A DNA stretch of 53,087 bases, taken from positions 1-53,087 of the forward strand of contig CANLAE010000014.1 of assembly GCA_947488765.1 (NCBI GenBank), read 5' to 3'. Of this stretch, positions 37,507-46,594 are shown in pieces (position 1 is the first letter of the stretch; the number at the start of each line of letters is the position of its first letter). The stretch comes from Chitinophagaceae bacterium. Lineage in GTDB: Bacteria; Bacteroidota; Bacteroidia; Chitinophagales; Chitinophagaceae. The translations under genes were made by a program, and so were the position numbers. The notes below the pieces were generated by a model. That model saw nothing but the letters and a program-made list of their open reading frames with translations, was not told the DNA's origin and ran no database searches.

Positions 37507-38393
37507 TTGACATCGGAAAAACTTAGACGAACACCTTCTGTAAAACTAATTGGTTGATACCCTAATTCAAGTTGGGCTTTAGCAAAAATAAGGCCCGATT
37601 TTTTTGCCCTTACTATGGGCTCATGAAATGTTTCTGAAGTTACATTTTCAATTAAATCTTTATCTAGGTTTAAAATATCGGCTACTGTGACTGCCATTTG
37701 ATAAGGCGATATAATTTCACTCCCTGCTAAATGATAGATACCGGTAACATTTTTTTGAATCATTGCAGCAATGCCTTTGCATAAATCTTTTACATAAGTT
37801 GGGGTTCTGAACTGATCACTTACTACTTTAATTTTTTTGCCTTGTGATAAATTATTTTTTACCCAATGCAAAAAAGTAGGTTTCATTCCCGGTCTTAATT
37901 GACCGTATATAAATACCGGACGCATGATAACATTGTCAAGAGAATTTGACTGTACAATTTGCTCTGCTAACAATTTTGATTTGCCATAAAAATTAAGTGG
38001 TGCAGGGACATCTATTTCTGCATGCGGACCACCTTCACCAAAAACAAAATCTGTAGAAACATAAATCACTTTTGCTCCTACAGCATTTGAAGCCTTAACC
38101 AAATTTTCCGTTGCAAAAACATTATTCAATATACATTTTTCCCTTTCAATATCACATACATCGGGCTTACTCATTGCGGCAGCATGAATTACAAAATTTG
38201 GCTGAATACTTTGTAATATAAGCAATACATTTTCCTCATCTGTCAACTCTAAATTAACATATTTTATTGATGGATAATTTGTAAAAAAAGAGTTATTACG
38301 ACCTGAAGCAATTACTTCAAAATTATGACTAGCTAAAAAAATAGCAAGATGTTGTCCCAAAAAACCATTCGCACCTGTTATAAAAATTTTCAT
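37503..38393 (-). CDS. SDR-family sugar-nucleotide reductase, RmlD-like
   Basis: 296 residues. An extended SDR: NAD(P) motif ITGANGFLGQHLA, VIHAAAMSKPDVCDIE, YVSTDFVFGEGGP and the catalytic Tyr-Lys pair in NFYGKSKLLAEQIV (YxxxK). DVFGTPT-like FRTPTYVKDLCKGI and GIYHLAGSE follow. The pattern is that of dTDP-4-dehydrorhamnose reductase-like proteins. No other rhamnose genes lie nearby, so it may act on another NDP-sugar. It is convergent with arginase and divergent from pfkA. Confidence 0.82.
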   Translation of the reverse strand: MKIFITGANGFLGQHLAIFLASHNFEVIASGRNNSFFTNYPSIKYVNLELTDEENVLLILQSIQPNFVIHAAAMSKPDVCDIEREKCILNNVFATENLVKASNAVGAKVIYVSTDFVFGEGGPHAEIDVPAPLNFYGKSKLLAEQIVQSNSLDNVIMRPVFIYGQLRPGMKPTFLHWVKNNLSQGKKIKVVSDQFRTPTYVKDLCKGIAAMIQKNVTGIYHLAGSEIISPYQMAVTVADILNLDKDLIENVTSETFHEPIVRAKKSGLIFAKAQLELGYQPISFTEGVRLSFSDVN

Positions 38394-38575
38394 TCAGCAA
38401 GTTTACAAAAACATCATCTTAAATTAAATTAAAAACAATTAAATTCGCATCTTGCTTTGCAAACAATTGCTTTTGCAGTTAGAAATGTAATTAGAATTTA
38501 CACCCTCAATTCAAACAAGAACATTTGTAAGCAAAACACTTCTTTTTTAAACAATTGAATGAACCCAATAATGCT

Positions 38576-39559
38576 ATGGATAAAAAAGTTAGAAATATTG
38601 GTGTACTTACATCAGGAGGCGACAGCCCAGGAATGAATGCTGCAATCAGAGCGGTTGTTAGAACAGGATTGTACCATGGATTAGGGGTTTTTGGTATTAT
38701 GCGTGGATATGCGGGCATGATAGAAGATGATATTAAAGAAATGGACGGGAGGAGCGTTGCAAATATCATACAACGTGGCGGCACTATTCTGAAAACTGCA
38801 CGTAGCAAGGATTTCATGGAATTTGAAGGAAGGCAAAAAGCTTTTGCCAATTTACAAAAACACAATATTGACGGCTTGGTAATCATAGGTGGTGATGGTA
38901 GTTTTAGAGGTGCACAAACATTTAGTAATGAATTTGACATCCCATGTATTGGTTTGCCTGGAACAATTGATAAAGACATATCAGGAAGCGATACTACAAT
39001 TGGGTTTGATACTGCTGTAAATACTGCTGTTCAGGCGATTGATAAAATTCGTGACACTATGGATGCTCATGACAGACTTTTTATTGTAGAAGTAATGGGC
39101 AGAGACGCAGGATACATCGCATTACACAGTGGTATTGCAACTGGTGCTGAGAATATTTTAATTCCGGAAACTAAAACAGATATGGCCGGAATGATCGAAA
39201 GCCTCACAGAAAAAGAAAAAAGAAAAAAACTTGTAAACCTTATTGTAGTAGCCGAAGGTGATGAATTTGGAGGCTCTGCGGAAGTAGCAAAATATGTAAA
39301 AGAAAAACTTCCTACAGCAGATGTAAGAGTTTGTGTGTTGGGACATATCCAAAGAGGCGGCTCCCCTACTTGCGAAGACAGGTTAGTAGCAAGCCACATG
39401 GGCTATTATGCAGTTGAAAGTTTATTATTGGGCAGGAAAAATGTGATGGTAGGTGTTGTAAATAATAAAATTCATTACACCCCATTAGATAAAGCTGTAA
39501 AAGAAAAACAAAAAATTGGTCAGGAGTGGATGAAAATTGTAAAAATATTAGCCTCCTAA
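38576..39559 (+). CDS. pfkA: ATP-dependent 6-phosphofructokinase
   Basis: 327 residues from ATG 38576 (MDKKVRNIGVLTSGGD); a TTG seven codons upstream is not preferred. Motifs: GGDSPGMNAAIRAVVR, RGGTILKTARS, IIGGDGSFRGAQ, PGTIDKDISGSDTTIGFDTA (substrate site with the catalytic Asp) and GHIQRGGSPTCEDR. The commitment step of glycolysis. pyk follows after 42 bases, making a glycolytic pair under probable joint control. Confidence 0.96.
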   Translation: MDKKVRNIGVLTSGGDSPGMNAAIRAVVRTGLYHGLGVFGIMRGYAGMIEDDIKEMDGRSVANIIQRGGTILKTARSKDFMEFEGRQKAFANLQKHNIDGLVIIGGDGSFRGAQTFSNEFDIPCIGLPGTIDKDISGSDTTIGFDTAVNTAVQAIDKIRDTMDAHDRLFIVEVMGRDAGYIALHSGIATGAENILIPETKTDMAGMIESLTEKEKRKKLVNLIVVAEGDEFGGSAEVAKYVKEKLPTADVRVCVLGHIQRGGSPTCEDRLVASHMGYYAVESLLLGRKNVMVGVVNNKIHYTPLDKAVKEKQKIGQEWMKIVKILAS

Positions 39560-39601
39560 AAATAATTAAATTCAAAAAAACAAAAACCATATTCAAAAAT
39601 C

Positions 39602-41092
39602 ATGAGTAAAAACATTTCAAAGTATCTGCATCAGCAAATGGATAAAGAAGCAGGCATTAATCACGTTGCGCACAGAACAAAAATTGTAGCAACAGTAGGT
39701 CCTGCATGCGATAGCTACGATCAATTATTGGCATTGGTAAAAGCTGGTGTAAATGTTTTCAGATTGAATTTTTCTCATGGTTCTCACGAGGACAAAGGGA
39801 AAATTATTGAGCATATCAGAAACATTAATAAAACCCAGCCTTACAACATTTCTATTCTTGCAGATTTACAAGGTCCTAAACTACGTGTAGGGGAAATTGA
39901 AAATAATGCATTACCTGTAGTAGAAGGCGATATTTTGACTTTTACAAATGAAAAATGTGTTGGTACTTTAGAAAAAATTTATGTAAGCTATCCCAATCTT
40001 TCAGAAGATGTGGTAGTGGGTAATGTAATTATGATTGATGACGGAAAAATTGAGGTGAAAGTTGTAGAAATAACTAAAGAAAAAAATGTAAAAGTTGTTG
40101 TCACTTTAGGTGGATTAATTTCATCAAAAAAAGGCATTAACTTACCCGATACAAAAATTTCTTTGCCTGCACTTACAGAAAAGGATTTGATAGATTTAGC
40201 TTTTATTATTGAACAAAAATGTGATTGGGTTGCATTGAGTTTTGTAAGAAGTGTAGATGATATTATTTTACTCCGTAAAAAACTAAACGAGAAAGAAAGC
40301 AAAACAAAAATCATTGCTAAAATTGAAAAGCCTGAAGCACTCGTTAATATTAGAGACATCATTATAGAAAGTGATGCAATAATGATTGCTCGTGGAGATT
40401 TAGGAGTTGAACTTCCAGTTGAAAAAATACCTCTGATTCAACGAGATTTAATTAGAAAATGTATTCACCGTGCCAAGCCTGTAATTGTTGCTACACAAAT
40501 GATGGAAAGCATGATTGACCGTGTAAAGCCAAACAGAAGCGAAATTACAGACGTTGCAAATGCGGTGCTAGAAGGCGCTGATGCAGTTATGCTTAGTGGA
40601 GAAACTGCTGCAGGCAACCACCCTACTTTGGTTGTTGAAACTATGCGTAAAATTATTCTTCAGGTAGAACATACAGAATATAGATACAATAGAGAAGAAG
40701 ACTTAAAACCTCAGTCACATTCTCCATCATTTATAAGTGATGCAGTTTGTTACAATGCTTGCAAAATTGCCCATGATTTAAAAGCGGATGCATTAATTGG
40801 CATGACACAGAGCGGCTACACAGGCTTCATGTTAAGTAGTTACAGACCAAAGTCACCATTATTTATTTTTTCAAAAGAGAAAGCTTTAATCAATCAGTTG
40901 AGTCTTAGTTGGGGCGTTCGTGCATTTTATTACAACGAAGAAGAAAGTGTTGACGATATTATCTCTGATCAAATTAATATCCTGAAAGAAAGAGGATTTA
41001 TTGAGAAAGATCATGTGGTTATCAATACCGGAAGTACTCCAGTAGATCAACATTTACCAACCAATATGATAAAAGTTACCAAGGTTGATTAA
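39602..41092 (+). CDS. pyk: pyruvate kinase
   Basis: 496 residues. Motifs: TKIVATVGPACDSYDQL, RLNFSHGSHEDK, ADLQGPKLRVG, the K-bearing IAKIEKPEAL and IMIARGDLGVELPVEKIP, then VATQMMESMI. The C-terminal allosteric-type domain ends HLPTNMIKVTKV; it makes ATP and pyruvate from PEP. It forms a transcription unit with pfkA and ends at the hairpin at 41114. Confidence 0.96.
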   Translation: MSKNISKYLHQQMDKEAGINHVAHRTKIVATVGPACDSYDQLLALVKAGVNVFRLNFSHGSHEDKGKIIEHIRNINKTQPYNISILADLQGPKLRVGEIENNALPVVEGDILTFTNEKCVGTLEKIYVSYPNLSEDVVVGNVIMIDDGKIEVKVVEITKEKNVKVVVTLGGLISSKKGINLPDTKISLPALTEKDLIDLAFIIEQKCDWVALSFVRSVDDIILLRKKLNEKESKTKIIAKIEKPEALVNIRDIIIESDAIMIARGDLGVELPVEKIPLIQRDLIRKCIHRAKPVIVATQMMESMIDRVKPNRSEITDVANAVLEGADAVMLSGETAAGNHPTLVVETMRKIILQVEHTEYRYNREEDLKPQSHSPSFISDAVCYNACKIAHDLKADALIGMTQSGYTGFMLSSYRPKSPLFIFSKEKALINQLSLSWGVRAFYYNEEESVDDIISDQINILKERGFIEKDHVVINTGSTPVDQHLPTNMIKVTKVD

Positions 41093-41113
41093 ATATAAAT
41101 AACAACATGAATT

Positions 41114-41152
41114 AAAGCCTGAAGTTGACACTAATTTCAGGCTTTATTTTTG
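41114..41152 (+). terminator. pfkA-pyk terminator
   Basis: Arms AAAGCCTGAA and TTCAGGCTTT with a 12-base loop, followed by ATTTTTG. Confidence 0.85.
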
Positions 41153-41196
41153 ACTACCTTTCTAATATTAATTTTTAATAAATAAACGATTGCAAT

Positions 41197-43482
41197 ATGA
41201 AAAGATTATGTCTCCTTCTTTCATTTTTATGTTTGATGAAAGTGCATTCACAAAATATCTCTATTATACCTCAACCGGTGAGTATAGAAACTAAGAAAGG
41301 GAATTTTATACTTTCTGATCAAACAGTTATTCTCACAGCTGATTCAAGTAATTCCAGTTCAATTCAGTTCTTAAATAACTATTTAAAAAGTTATTACGGC
41401 TTTAGTTTAAAAGTAGTAAAAAAGGCAACAAAAAATTATATAGAGTTTGATTTAAAGACTACTGCAAAAAAATCAAGTAATAAAAACCAATATGAGCTGG
41501 AAGTAACTGCTAAGAAAATCAATATTGAAAGTGATAGCCCATCAGGAATATTTTATGCAATCCAATCACTCATTCAATTATTGCCAGTTTCAAAAGAAAA
41601 TTTATCAGCCAAAACATTAACAATTGCATGTTGTGAAATTGAAGATTATCCTAGGTTCAGTTATAGAGGAATGCACTTAGATGTGAGCAGACATTTCTTT
41701 CCGGTTAGTTACATCAAAACATACATAGACTATATCGCCTTACACAAGATGAATTATTTTCATTGGCATTTAACAGATGATCAGGGATGGAGAATTGAAA
41801 TAAAAAAATACCCCAAACTCACTGAAATCGGAGCATGGAGAAATGGTACAATCATTGGTCGCTTTCCAGGAAAAGGCAATGACAATACCAAACATGGTGG
41901 CTACTACACACAAGAAGAAATTAAAGAAGTTGTGCAATATGCTGCTAACAGGTTTATCACAGTTGTACCTGAAATTGAAATGCCCGGACATAGCATGGCT
42001 GTGATGGCTGCATACCCTGAACTTAGTACCACACCTAACGTTACGCCAAATGTTCCAATGACTTGGGGATTGAACGGAGTAGAAAATAATGTATTTGCAC
42101 CAAGCGAAAAATCTTTTTCATTTTTAGAAGATGTATTAAATGAAGTCATGAGTTTATTCCCAAGCAATATGATTCATATTGGCGGTGATGAGTGCAGTAA
42201 AATTTGGTGGAAAAAGGATTCTTTATCACAACAATTAATGCGTGAAAAAGGATTAAAAAATGAAGATGAATTGCAAAGTTATTTTTTACAAAGAATTGAA
42301 AAATATGTAAACAGCCGTGGCAAAACAATTATTGGTTGGGATGAAATTTTAGAAGGCGGTCTTGCGCCAAATGCAGCAGTAATGAGCTGGACAGGAGAAC
42401 AAGGTGGTATTCATGCAGCGAAAGCAAAACACAATGTTGTAATGACACCCGGCGGATGGTGTTATTTTGACCATAGCCAAACAAAAAATGAAGATAGTAT
42501 CACAATTGGCAGTTATCTTCCTTTAGAAAAAGTATATGGCTACGAACCAATACCGGAAAGCCTTACAGAAGATGAAGCAAAATATATTATGGGTGCTCAA
42601 GGAAATGTATGGACAGAATATATGGCTTACCCAAGCAAAATTGAATACATGATTTTTCCAAGAATGAGTGCATTAAGTGAAGTACTTTGGAGTGCGAAGG
42701 AAGTACGTAACTGGGAAAATTTCGAGTCCAAATTGCCCACACAAATTAGAAGATATGAACTGTGGAAAGCCAATTACAGCAAGGCTTACTACGATTTAAA
42801 AACGTCAATAATACCTAATGAAGACAATGAAGGAGTATCATTAAAATTATCTTCCAATCAAAAAAATGCGACTATTTATTATTCAGAAAATGCAAATAAT
42901 AACATCCAAAATTCAACACCCGTAATTATTAAAAAAAATACGTCCATTCAATCATTTCAAAAAATTGAAAACAAAATTTTCAGTCCGATAACTTTAAACT
43001 TCACCATGAATAAAGCTACAGGTAAGAAAATTAGTTCCAACATAGCTCCATCGGGATCTTACCCCGGAAATGGGGGTTTATTCAGCATTGTAAACGGAGT
43101 GAAAAGTTTGAAAGGATTTAATTCATCTGAATGGTGTGGATGGGTTGCAAAAGATCTAGCATTAACCATTGATTTAGGTAATGAAACTGAAATTCATCAA
43201 CTAGCAATTAACATTTTAGACCAAAAAAATAGTTGGATTTATCCACCAAATATCCAAGAAATATCTATTTCAAATGATGGATTAAATTTTACAGAAATCA
43301 ATGATAGCAATACTTCCAAAAAATTAACTGATAATTTAATCAGAACAATTGAATATAATTTTTCAGAAAGAAAAGCTAAGTTTCTGAAAATAAAATTATC
43401 ATCACAATTAAAAATTCCAGATGGCTTACCGGGTGCAGGAAAAGTAGCCTGGATGTTTATTGATGAAATCGAAGTAAATTAG
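41197..43482 (+). CDS. exported GH20 beta-N-acetylhexosaminidase with C-terminal discoidin-like domain
   Basis: 761 residues. A signal peptide (MKRLCLLLSFLCLMKVHSQ) leads to the GH20b N-terminal domain and the GH20 barrel: DVSRHFFPVSYIKTYIDY, NYFHWHLTDDQGWRIEI, VPEIEMPGHSMA, the catalytic pair D331-E332 in HIGGDECSKIWW, and GAQGNVWTEYM. After about residue 530 come an Fn3/chitobiase-like section (ATIYYSENANN) and a discoidin/F5-8C-like domain (LALTIDLGNETEIHQLAINI). It removes terminal GlcNAc/GalNAc from chitin or glycans outside the cytoplasm. It fits with the GH109-like and HexNAc-kinase-like genes at 23-25 kb. Confidence 0.93.
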   Translation: MKRLCLLLSFLCLMKVHSQNISIIPQPVSIETKKGNFILSDQTVILTADSSNSSSIQFLNNYLKSYYGFSLKVVKKATKNYIEFDLKTTAKKSSNKNQYELEVTAKKINIESDSPSGIFYAIQSLIQLLPVSKENLSAKTLTIACCEIEDYPRFSYRGMHLDVSRHFFPVSYIKTYIDYIALHKMNYFHWHLTDDQGWRIEIKKYPKLTEIGAWRNGTIIGRFPGKGNDNTKHGGYYTQEEIKEVVQYAANRFITVVPEIEMPGHSMAVMAAYPELSTTPNVTPNVPMTWGLNGVENNVFAPSEKSFSFLEDVLNEVMSLFPSNMIHIGGDECSKIWWKKDSLSQQLMREKGLKNEDELQSYFLQRIEKYVNSRGKTIIGWDEILEGGLAPNAAVMSWTGEQGGIHAAKAKHNVVMTPGGWCYFDHSQTKNEDSITIGSYLPLEKVYGYEPIPESLTEDEAKYIMGAQGNVWTEYMAYPSKIEYMIFPRMSALSEVLWSAKEVRNWENFESKLPTQIRRYELWKANYSKAYYDLKTSIIPNEDNEGVSLKLSSNQKNATIYYSENANNNIQNSTPVIIKKNTSIQSFQKIENKIFSPITLNFTMNKATGKKISSNIAPSGSYPGNGGLFSIVNGVKSLKGFNSSEWCGWVAKDLALTIDLGNETEIHQLAINILDQKNSWIYPPNIQEISISNDGLNFTEINDSNTSKKLTDNLIRTIEYNFSERKAKFLKIKLSSQLKIPDGLPGAGKVAWMFIDEIEVN

Positions 43483-43511
43483 TTGATACAATATAATACT
43501 GTAATAACATA

Positions 43512-43519
43512 TACATTTG
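43512..43519 (+). promoter_or_regulatory. rnpB promoter -7 box TACATTTG
   Basis: Exact TAnnTTTG. The expected transcription start about 6 bases downstream coincides with the first paired base of the RNase P RNA (43525), which supports both calls. Confidence 0.6.
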
Positions 43520-43524
43520 TATCT

Positions 43525-43870
43525 ACTACAAACCCGATCTATCGTGTTGCAGCAATGCAATAAGGAAAGTCTGGACAGCGAAGAGTAACCTACCAGTGAA
43601 TAGCTGGCTGTACATTAGTACAAGAGATAGTGCCACAGAAAATAACCGTTTTGCTTTTGCAAAATAAGGGTGAAAATGTGAGGTAAGAGCTCACGATGTA
43701 ATATAGCAATGTATTACATGGGTAAACCTTGGGTGCTGTAATGCCACGTATAGTATCGTTTTAAGAGCTACTCGCTCAAGATACAGGGTAGGCAGCAAGA
43801 TGGTAACAGTGATGTTGCTACAAGATAAATGATAGTTTAGAAACAGAATCCGGCTTATGAGGTTTGTAGT
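43525..43870 (+). ncRNA. rnpB: RNase P RNA (class A)
   Basis: The 5' end ACTACAAACC pairs with the 3' end GGTTTGTAGT (helix P1). The universal core is present: AAGGAAAGTCTGGAC (P4 5' strand and CR I), GCCACAGAAAATAACCG, GGTAAGAGCTCAC and the 3' strand GAAACAGAATCCGGCTTAT. About 346 nt. It matures tRNA 5' ends. It occupies most of the 634-base gap between the GH20 and USP-fusion genes; the rest holds a terminator and a palindrome. Confidence 0.96.
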
Positions 43871-43894
43871 TTTTTTCTCCCTTTTTCAAAATTT

Positions 43895-43931
43895 AAAAAA
43901 TCATATTTCTCTTAAGGAAATATGATTTTTT
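43895..43931 (+). terminator. terminator after rnpB
   Basis: Perfect arms AAAAAATCATATTTC and GAAATATGATTTTTT with a 7-base loop, 25 bases after the RNase P RNA 3' end. Confidence 0.85.
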
Positions 43932-43969
43932 AATTACAAAAAAAGTCTCAACCACAGTCATTCTTTTTG

Positions 43970-43983
43970 ATGATGATCATCAT
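43970..43983. promoter_or_regulatory. 14-base perfect palindrome ATGATGATCATCAT
   Basis: It lies between the rnpB terminator and the USP-fusion gene, 133 bases before its ATG. Possible dimer-binding operator; no second copy seen nearby. Confidence 0.35.
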
Positions 43984-44116
43984 TTAAAAAAATAAATTCC
44001 TCCTATTATTTTGCATGAGCAATTCGGGAATAAAGCGATAATGAAATAAGCAAATTAACAGTTCAAATAACTATTAATATTGCAAATTTCAGATTAAAAA
44101 CAACCAATATAACTAC

Positions 44117-46138
44117 ATGAAAAAAATAATACTTGCTTTTGATGGTACTCATTTTACAGAAGGCGCCTTTGAGTTTGCCAGACAACTGAATGAAATAAAT
44201 CCAGTATTAATTACAGGTGTTTTTTTACCGCAAGCAGAAATAGCAAATTTATGGAGTTATGCCGATGGTGCAGGTGGTCCTTACATTCCAATAATTGAAA
44301 GTAACGAAACAGATATTGTACAAAAAAATGTTGCTCATTTCAAAAAATTATGTGAAGGAAACGGAATTGATTATAGAGTACATGAGGACTTCTTCGATTT
44401 TGTTTTACCCGAATTAAAGAAAGAAACAAGTTATGCAGATTTATTAATTTTGGGTAGTGAAATGTTTTATAAAAACATGGGAACAGATAGTCCTAACGAT
44501 TACTTGAGAGATGCATTACAAGATCTGAAATGTCCAGTTTTATTGGTTCCTGAGATGTTTGAATTCCCTGAAAATATTATACTAACCTATGATGGAAGTG
44601 AAGATTCAATTTATGCAATCAAACAATTTGCATATGTATTAAATGAACTCACCAAGAAGGAAACAACACTAGTGTATGTAAGCGAGGGTACAAAAGACGA
44701 TTTCCCGAATAAAATTCAAATGGAAGAGTTGGTAGCAAGACACTTTAGCAATCTTACGCTACTAAAATTAGATATTAGTCCAAACAATTTTTTTAAAGAC
44801 TGGCTGATTAAAAGAAAATCGTCTTTGGTAGTTAGTGGTTCGTACGGACGTTCAGGATTATCTCAAATATTTAATTGGTATAATATTCGTCAACAATTAA
44901 TTTATGGCGTTGCTGATGTTCAAAAAATGGAATCAGCTATAGAAAATTTAAATTTACAAAATCAAAAAATATCCAATGATTTAACAACAATCAATGCTGA
45001 ACTAAAAAGTGCAAATGATATTGTATCAAGAAATGACGGAGAAATAGAAAGACTGAAATTAAATAATCAGGATAAAGAAAGCAATGTTTCTACATTGCAA
45101 CAATTACTTGCTTCAAGCAAAAATGAGAACCAGAATTTGCAATCTAATTTGAATAAATCTGAAGGAAAAATATTATTGCTTGAACAAAAATTAAATGCAA
45201 CAGAAAGTGAGTTATTAGAATTAAAGAGAGAGAATACGCAATTGAAAACAGAAGAAAAAAACAAAAGAGAAAAATATGATCAGGATATTACAAGCTTAAA
45301 CGCTATCAGAGAGCAAATTCAAAATGATCGCAACAAAGAAGTAGAGGACAGAAACAAGACAGAACTTGAAAGAAGGAATAGACTGAAGGAAACATGGAGC
45401 AAACATCAGATAAGTGTGAAGGGATTTATTAAAAATATTTGCCAGAAGCATACCATACAATATTTAGAAACAGTGCCGTTTAAAGGCGAACCTGACAACA
45501 CTATTTTTATTTGTGAAGAGTATGTAATTTTTGATGCGAAAAGTCCGGCGGCAGATGATTTGAACAATTTCCCTCTTTACATAAAAACACAAGCCGAAGC
45601 AGCAAAAAAATATCCAAAAATTGACAATGTAAAAGCAGATATTTTCTTTGTTATTCCTACGAATACTTTAGAAAAAATTTCTCAATTTGTTTTCAATCTT
45701 GCTGATTATAACGTTTATGTAATTTCTTATGATGCTTTGGAACAAATGATATTGAGTTTAAAGAAAATTGAAGAATATGAATTTGCAGAGCAACTAAGTC
45801 CTGAGGAAAGAGATAACATTTGCAGGGTATTAGGTAAGTTCGCACATTTAACAAAAAGGCGTATTCAGATTGATAGTTTTTTTGCAAAACAGTTTATTGA
45901 ATTAGCCTATAAATCTGAATCGGATTTGCCGAAAGATATTTTTGATAAAGTAGTAGAATTTGAAAGATCGGAAAAATTAAATCCACCTCAGGAAAAGAGA
46001 GCAAAGGCAATCAGCACCAAAGAATTAGAGAAGGAATTAATCAAATTAAACAATGAAGTATTCTCAAAAGGAATTTTAATAGATGACACTAAAATATCGA
46101 ATGGGATCAATGAACTAGAATTATATAAATCTGATTAG
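44117..46138 (+). CDS. fusion: tandem universal stress protein domains + coiled coil + RmuC-like PD-(D/E)XK domain
   Basis: 673 residues in one unbroken frame. Residues 1-150 are a USP domain (KKIILAFDGTHFTEGAFEFA ... LLILGSE), residues about 152-262 a second with the nucleotide-loop pattern VVSGSYGRSGLSQIF. Residues about 270-430 are a long coiled coil (LNATESELLELKRENTQLK). Residues about 440-560 match an RmuC-type nuclease domain: GEPDNTIFICEEYVIFDAKS gives P459-D460 and D473-A474-K475, then FFVIPTNTLEKIS and VYVISYDALEQMI. A helical tail follows. It is not an operon member. Function unknown; stress or nucleotide sensing linked to DNA cutting is an inference from domain order. Confidence 0.75.
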   Translation: MKKIILAFDGTHFTEGAFEFARQLNEINPVLITGVFLPQAEIANLWSYADGAGGPYIPIIESNETDIVQKNVAHFKKLCEGNGIDYRVHEDFFDFVLPELKKETSYADLLILGSEMFYKNMGTDSPNDYLRDALQDLKCPVLLVPEMFEFPENIILTYDGSEDSIYAIKQFAYVLNELTKKETTLVYVSEGTKDDFPNKIQMEELVARHFSNLTLLKLDISPNNFFKDWLIKRKSSLVVSGSYGRSGLSQIFNWYNIRQQLIYGVADVQKMESAIENLNLQNQKISNDLTTINAELKSANDIVSRNDGEIERLKLNNQDKESNVSTLQQLLASSKNENQNLQSNLNKSEGKILLLEQKLNATESELLELKRENTQLKTEEKNKREKYDQDITSLNAIREQIQNDRNKEVEDRNKTELERRNRLKETWSKHQISVKGFIKNICQKHTIQYLETVPFKGEPDNTIFICEEYVIFDAKSPAADDLNNFPLYIKTQAEAAKKYPKIDNVKADIFFVIPTNTLEKISQFVFNLADYNVYVISYDALEQMILSLKKIEEYEFAEQLSPEERDNICRVLGKFAHLTKRRIQIDSFFAKQFIELAYKSESDLPKDIFDKVVEFERSEKLNPPQEKRAKAISTKELEKELIKLNNEVFSKGILIDDTKISNGINELELYKSD

Positions 46139-46171
46139 GAGTAAATATTTTGATAATAAAGCTATATTAAC

Positions 46172-46510
46172 TTAGTACAATAAATGTTTCTTAGATTGGT
46201 TCTTCCACCCTGCCTGATTTTCATATTCTACAAAGAAAATTTTTAAATCGGCCTGATTTTCATATTCTACAAAATAGATTTTCTTTTTTGCCTGATTTTG
46301 ATATTTGGTAAAGAACCATTTACCTGTATTACCATCAGCCTGATTTTCAGATTTTACTTTATAAACTTTTAGGTCAGACTGGCTCTCATATTTTACGACA
46401 AAAACTTTTACTTCTGCCTGATTAGAATAATCTACAGAAAAAACTTTTTGAGCAAATAATTTTGTGTTTAAAATTACAATCGTAAAAAAGCAGAGAATAT
46501 ATTTTTTCAT
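46172..46510 (-). CDS. small exported repeat protein (DUF6150-like)
   Basis: 112 residues. A signal peptide (MKKYILCFFTIVILNTKLFA) is followed by five to six imperfect repeats of about 17 residues built on the pattern V-x-Y-x-(N/S)-Q-(A/S)-(D/E)-x-K-V-(F/Y), for example FVVKYESQSDLKVYKV and FFVEYENQADLKI. The end KNQSKKHLLY is non-repeat. I associate this with a small Bacteroidota family of unknown function (DUF6150); that name is from memory. It is convergent with the USP fusion and downstream of the SprF-like gene. Confidence 0.7.
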   Translation of the reverse strand: MKKYILCFFTIVILNTKLFAQKVFSVDYSNQAEVKVFVVKYESQSDLKVYKVKSENQADGNTGKWFFTKYQNQAKKKIYFVEYENQADLKIFFVEYENQAGWKNQSKKHLLY

Positions 46511-46594
46511 AATGGTAAATTTTAGATTGCATGGTAATTATTGTTAGATGTAATAAACAAAACTCTTAGGCTATTATTTCCCAAATATAATTTT

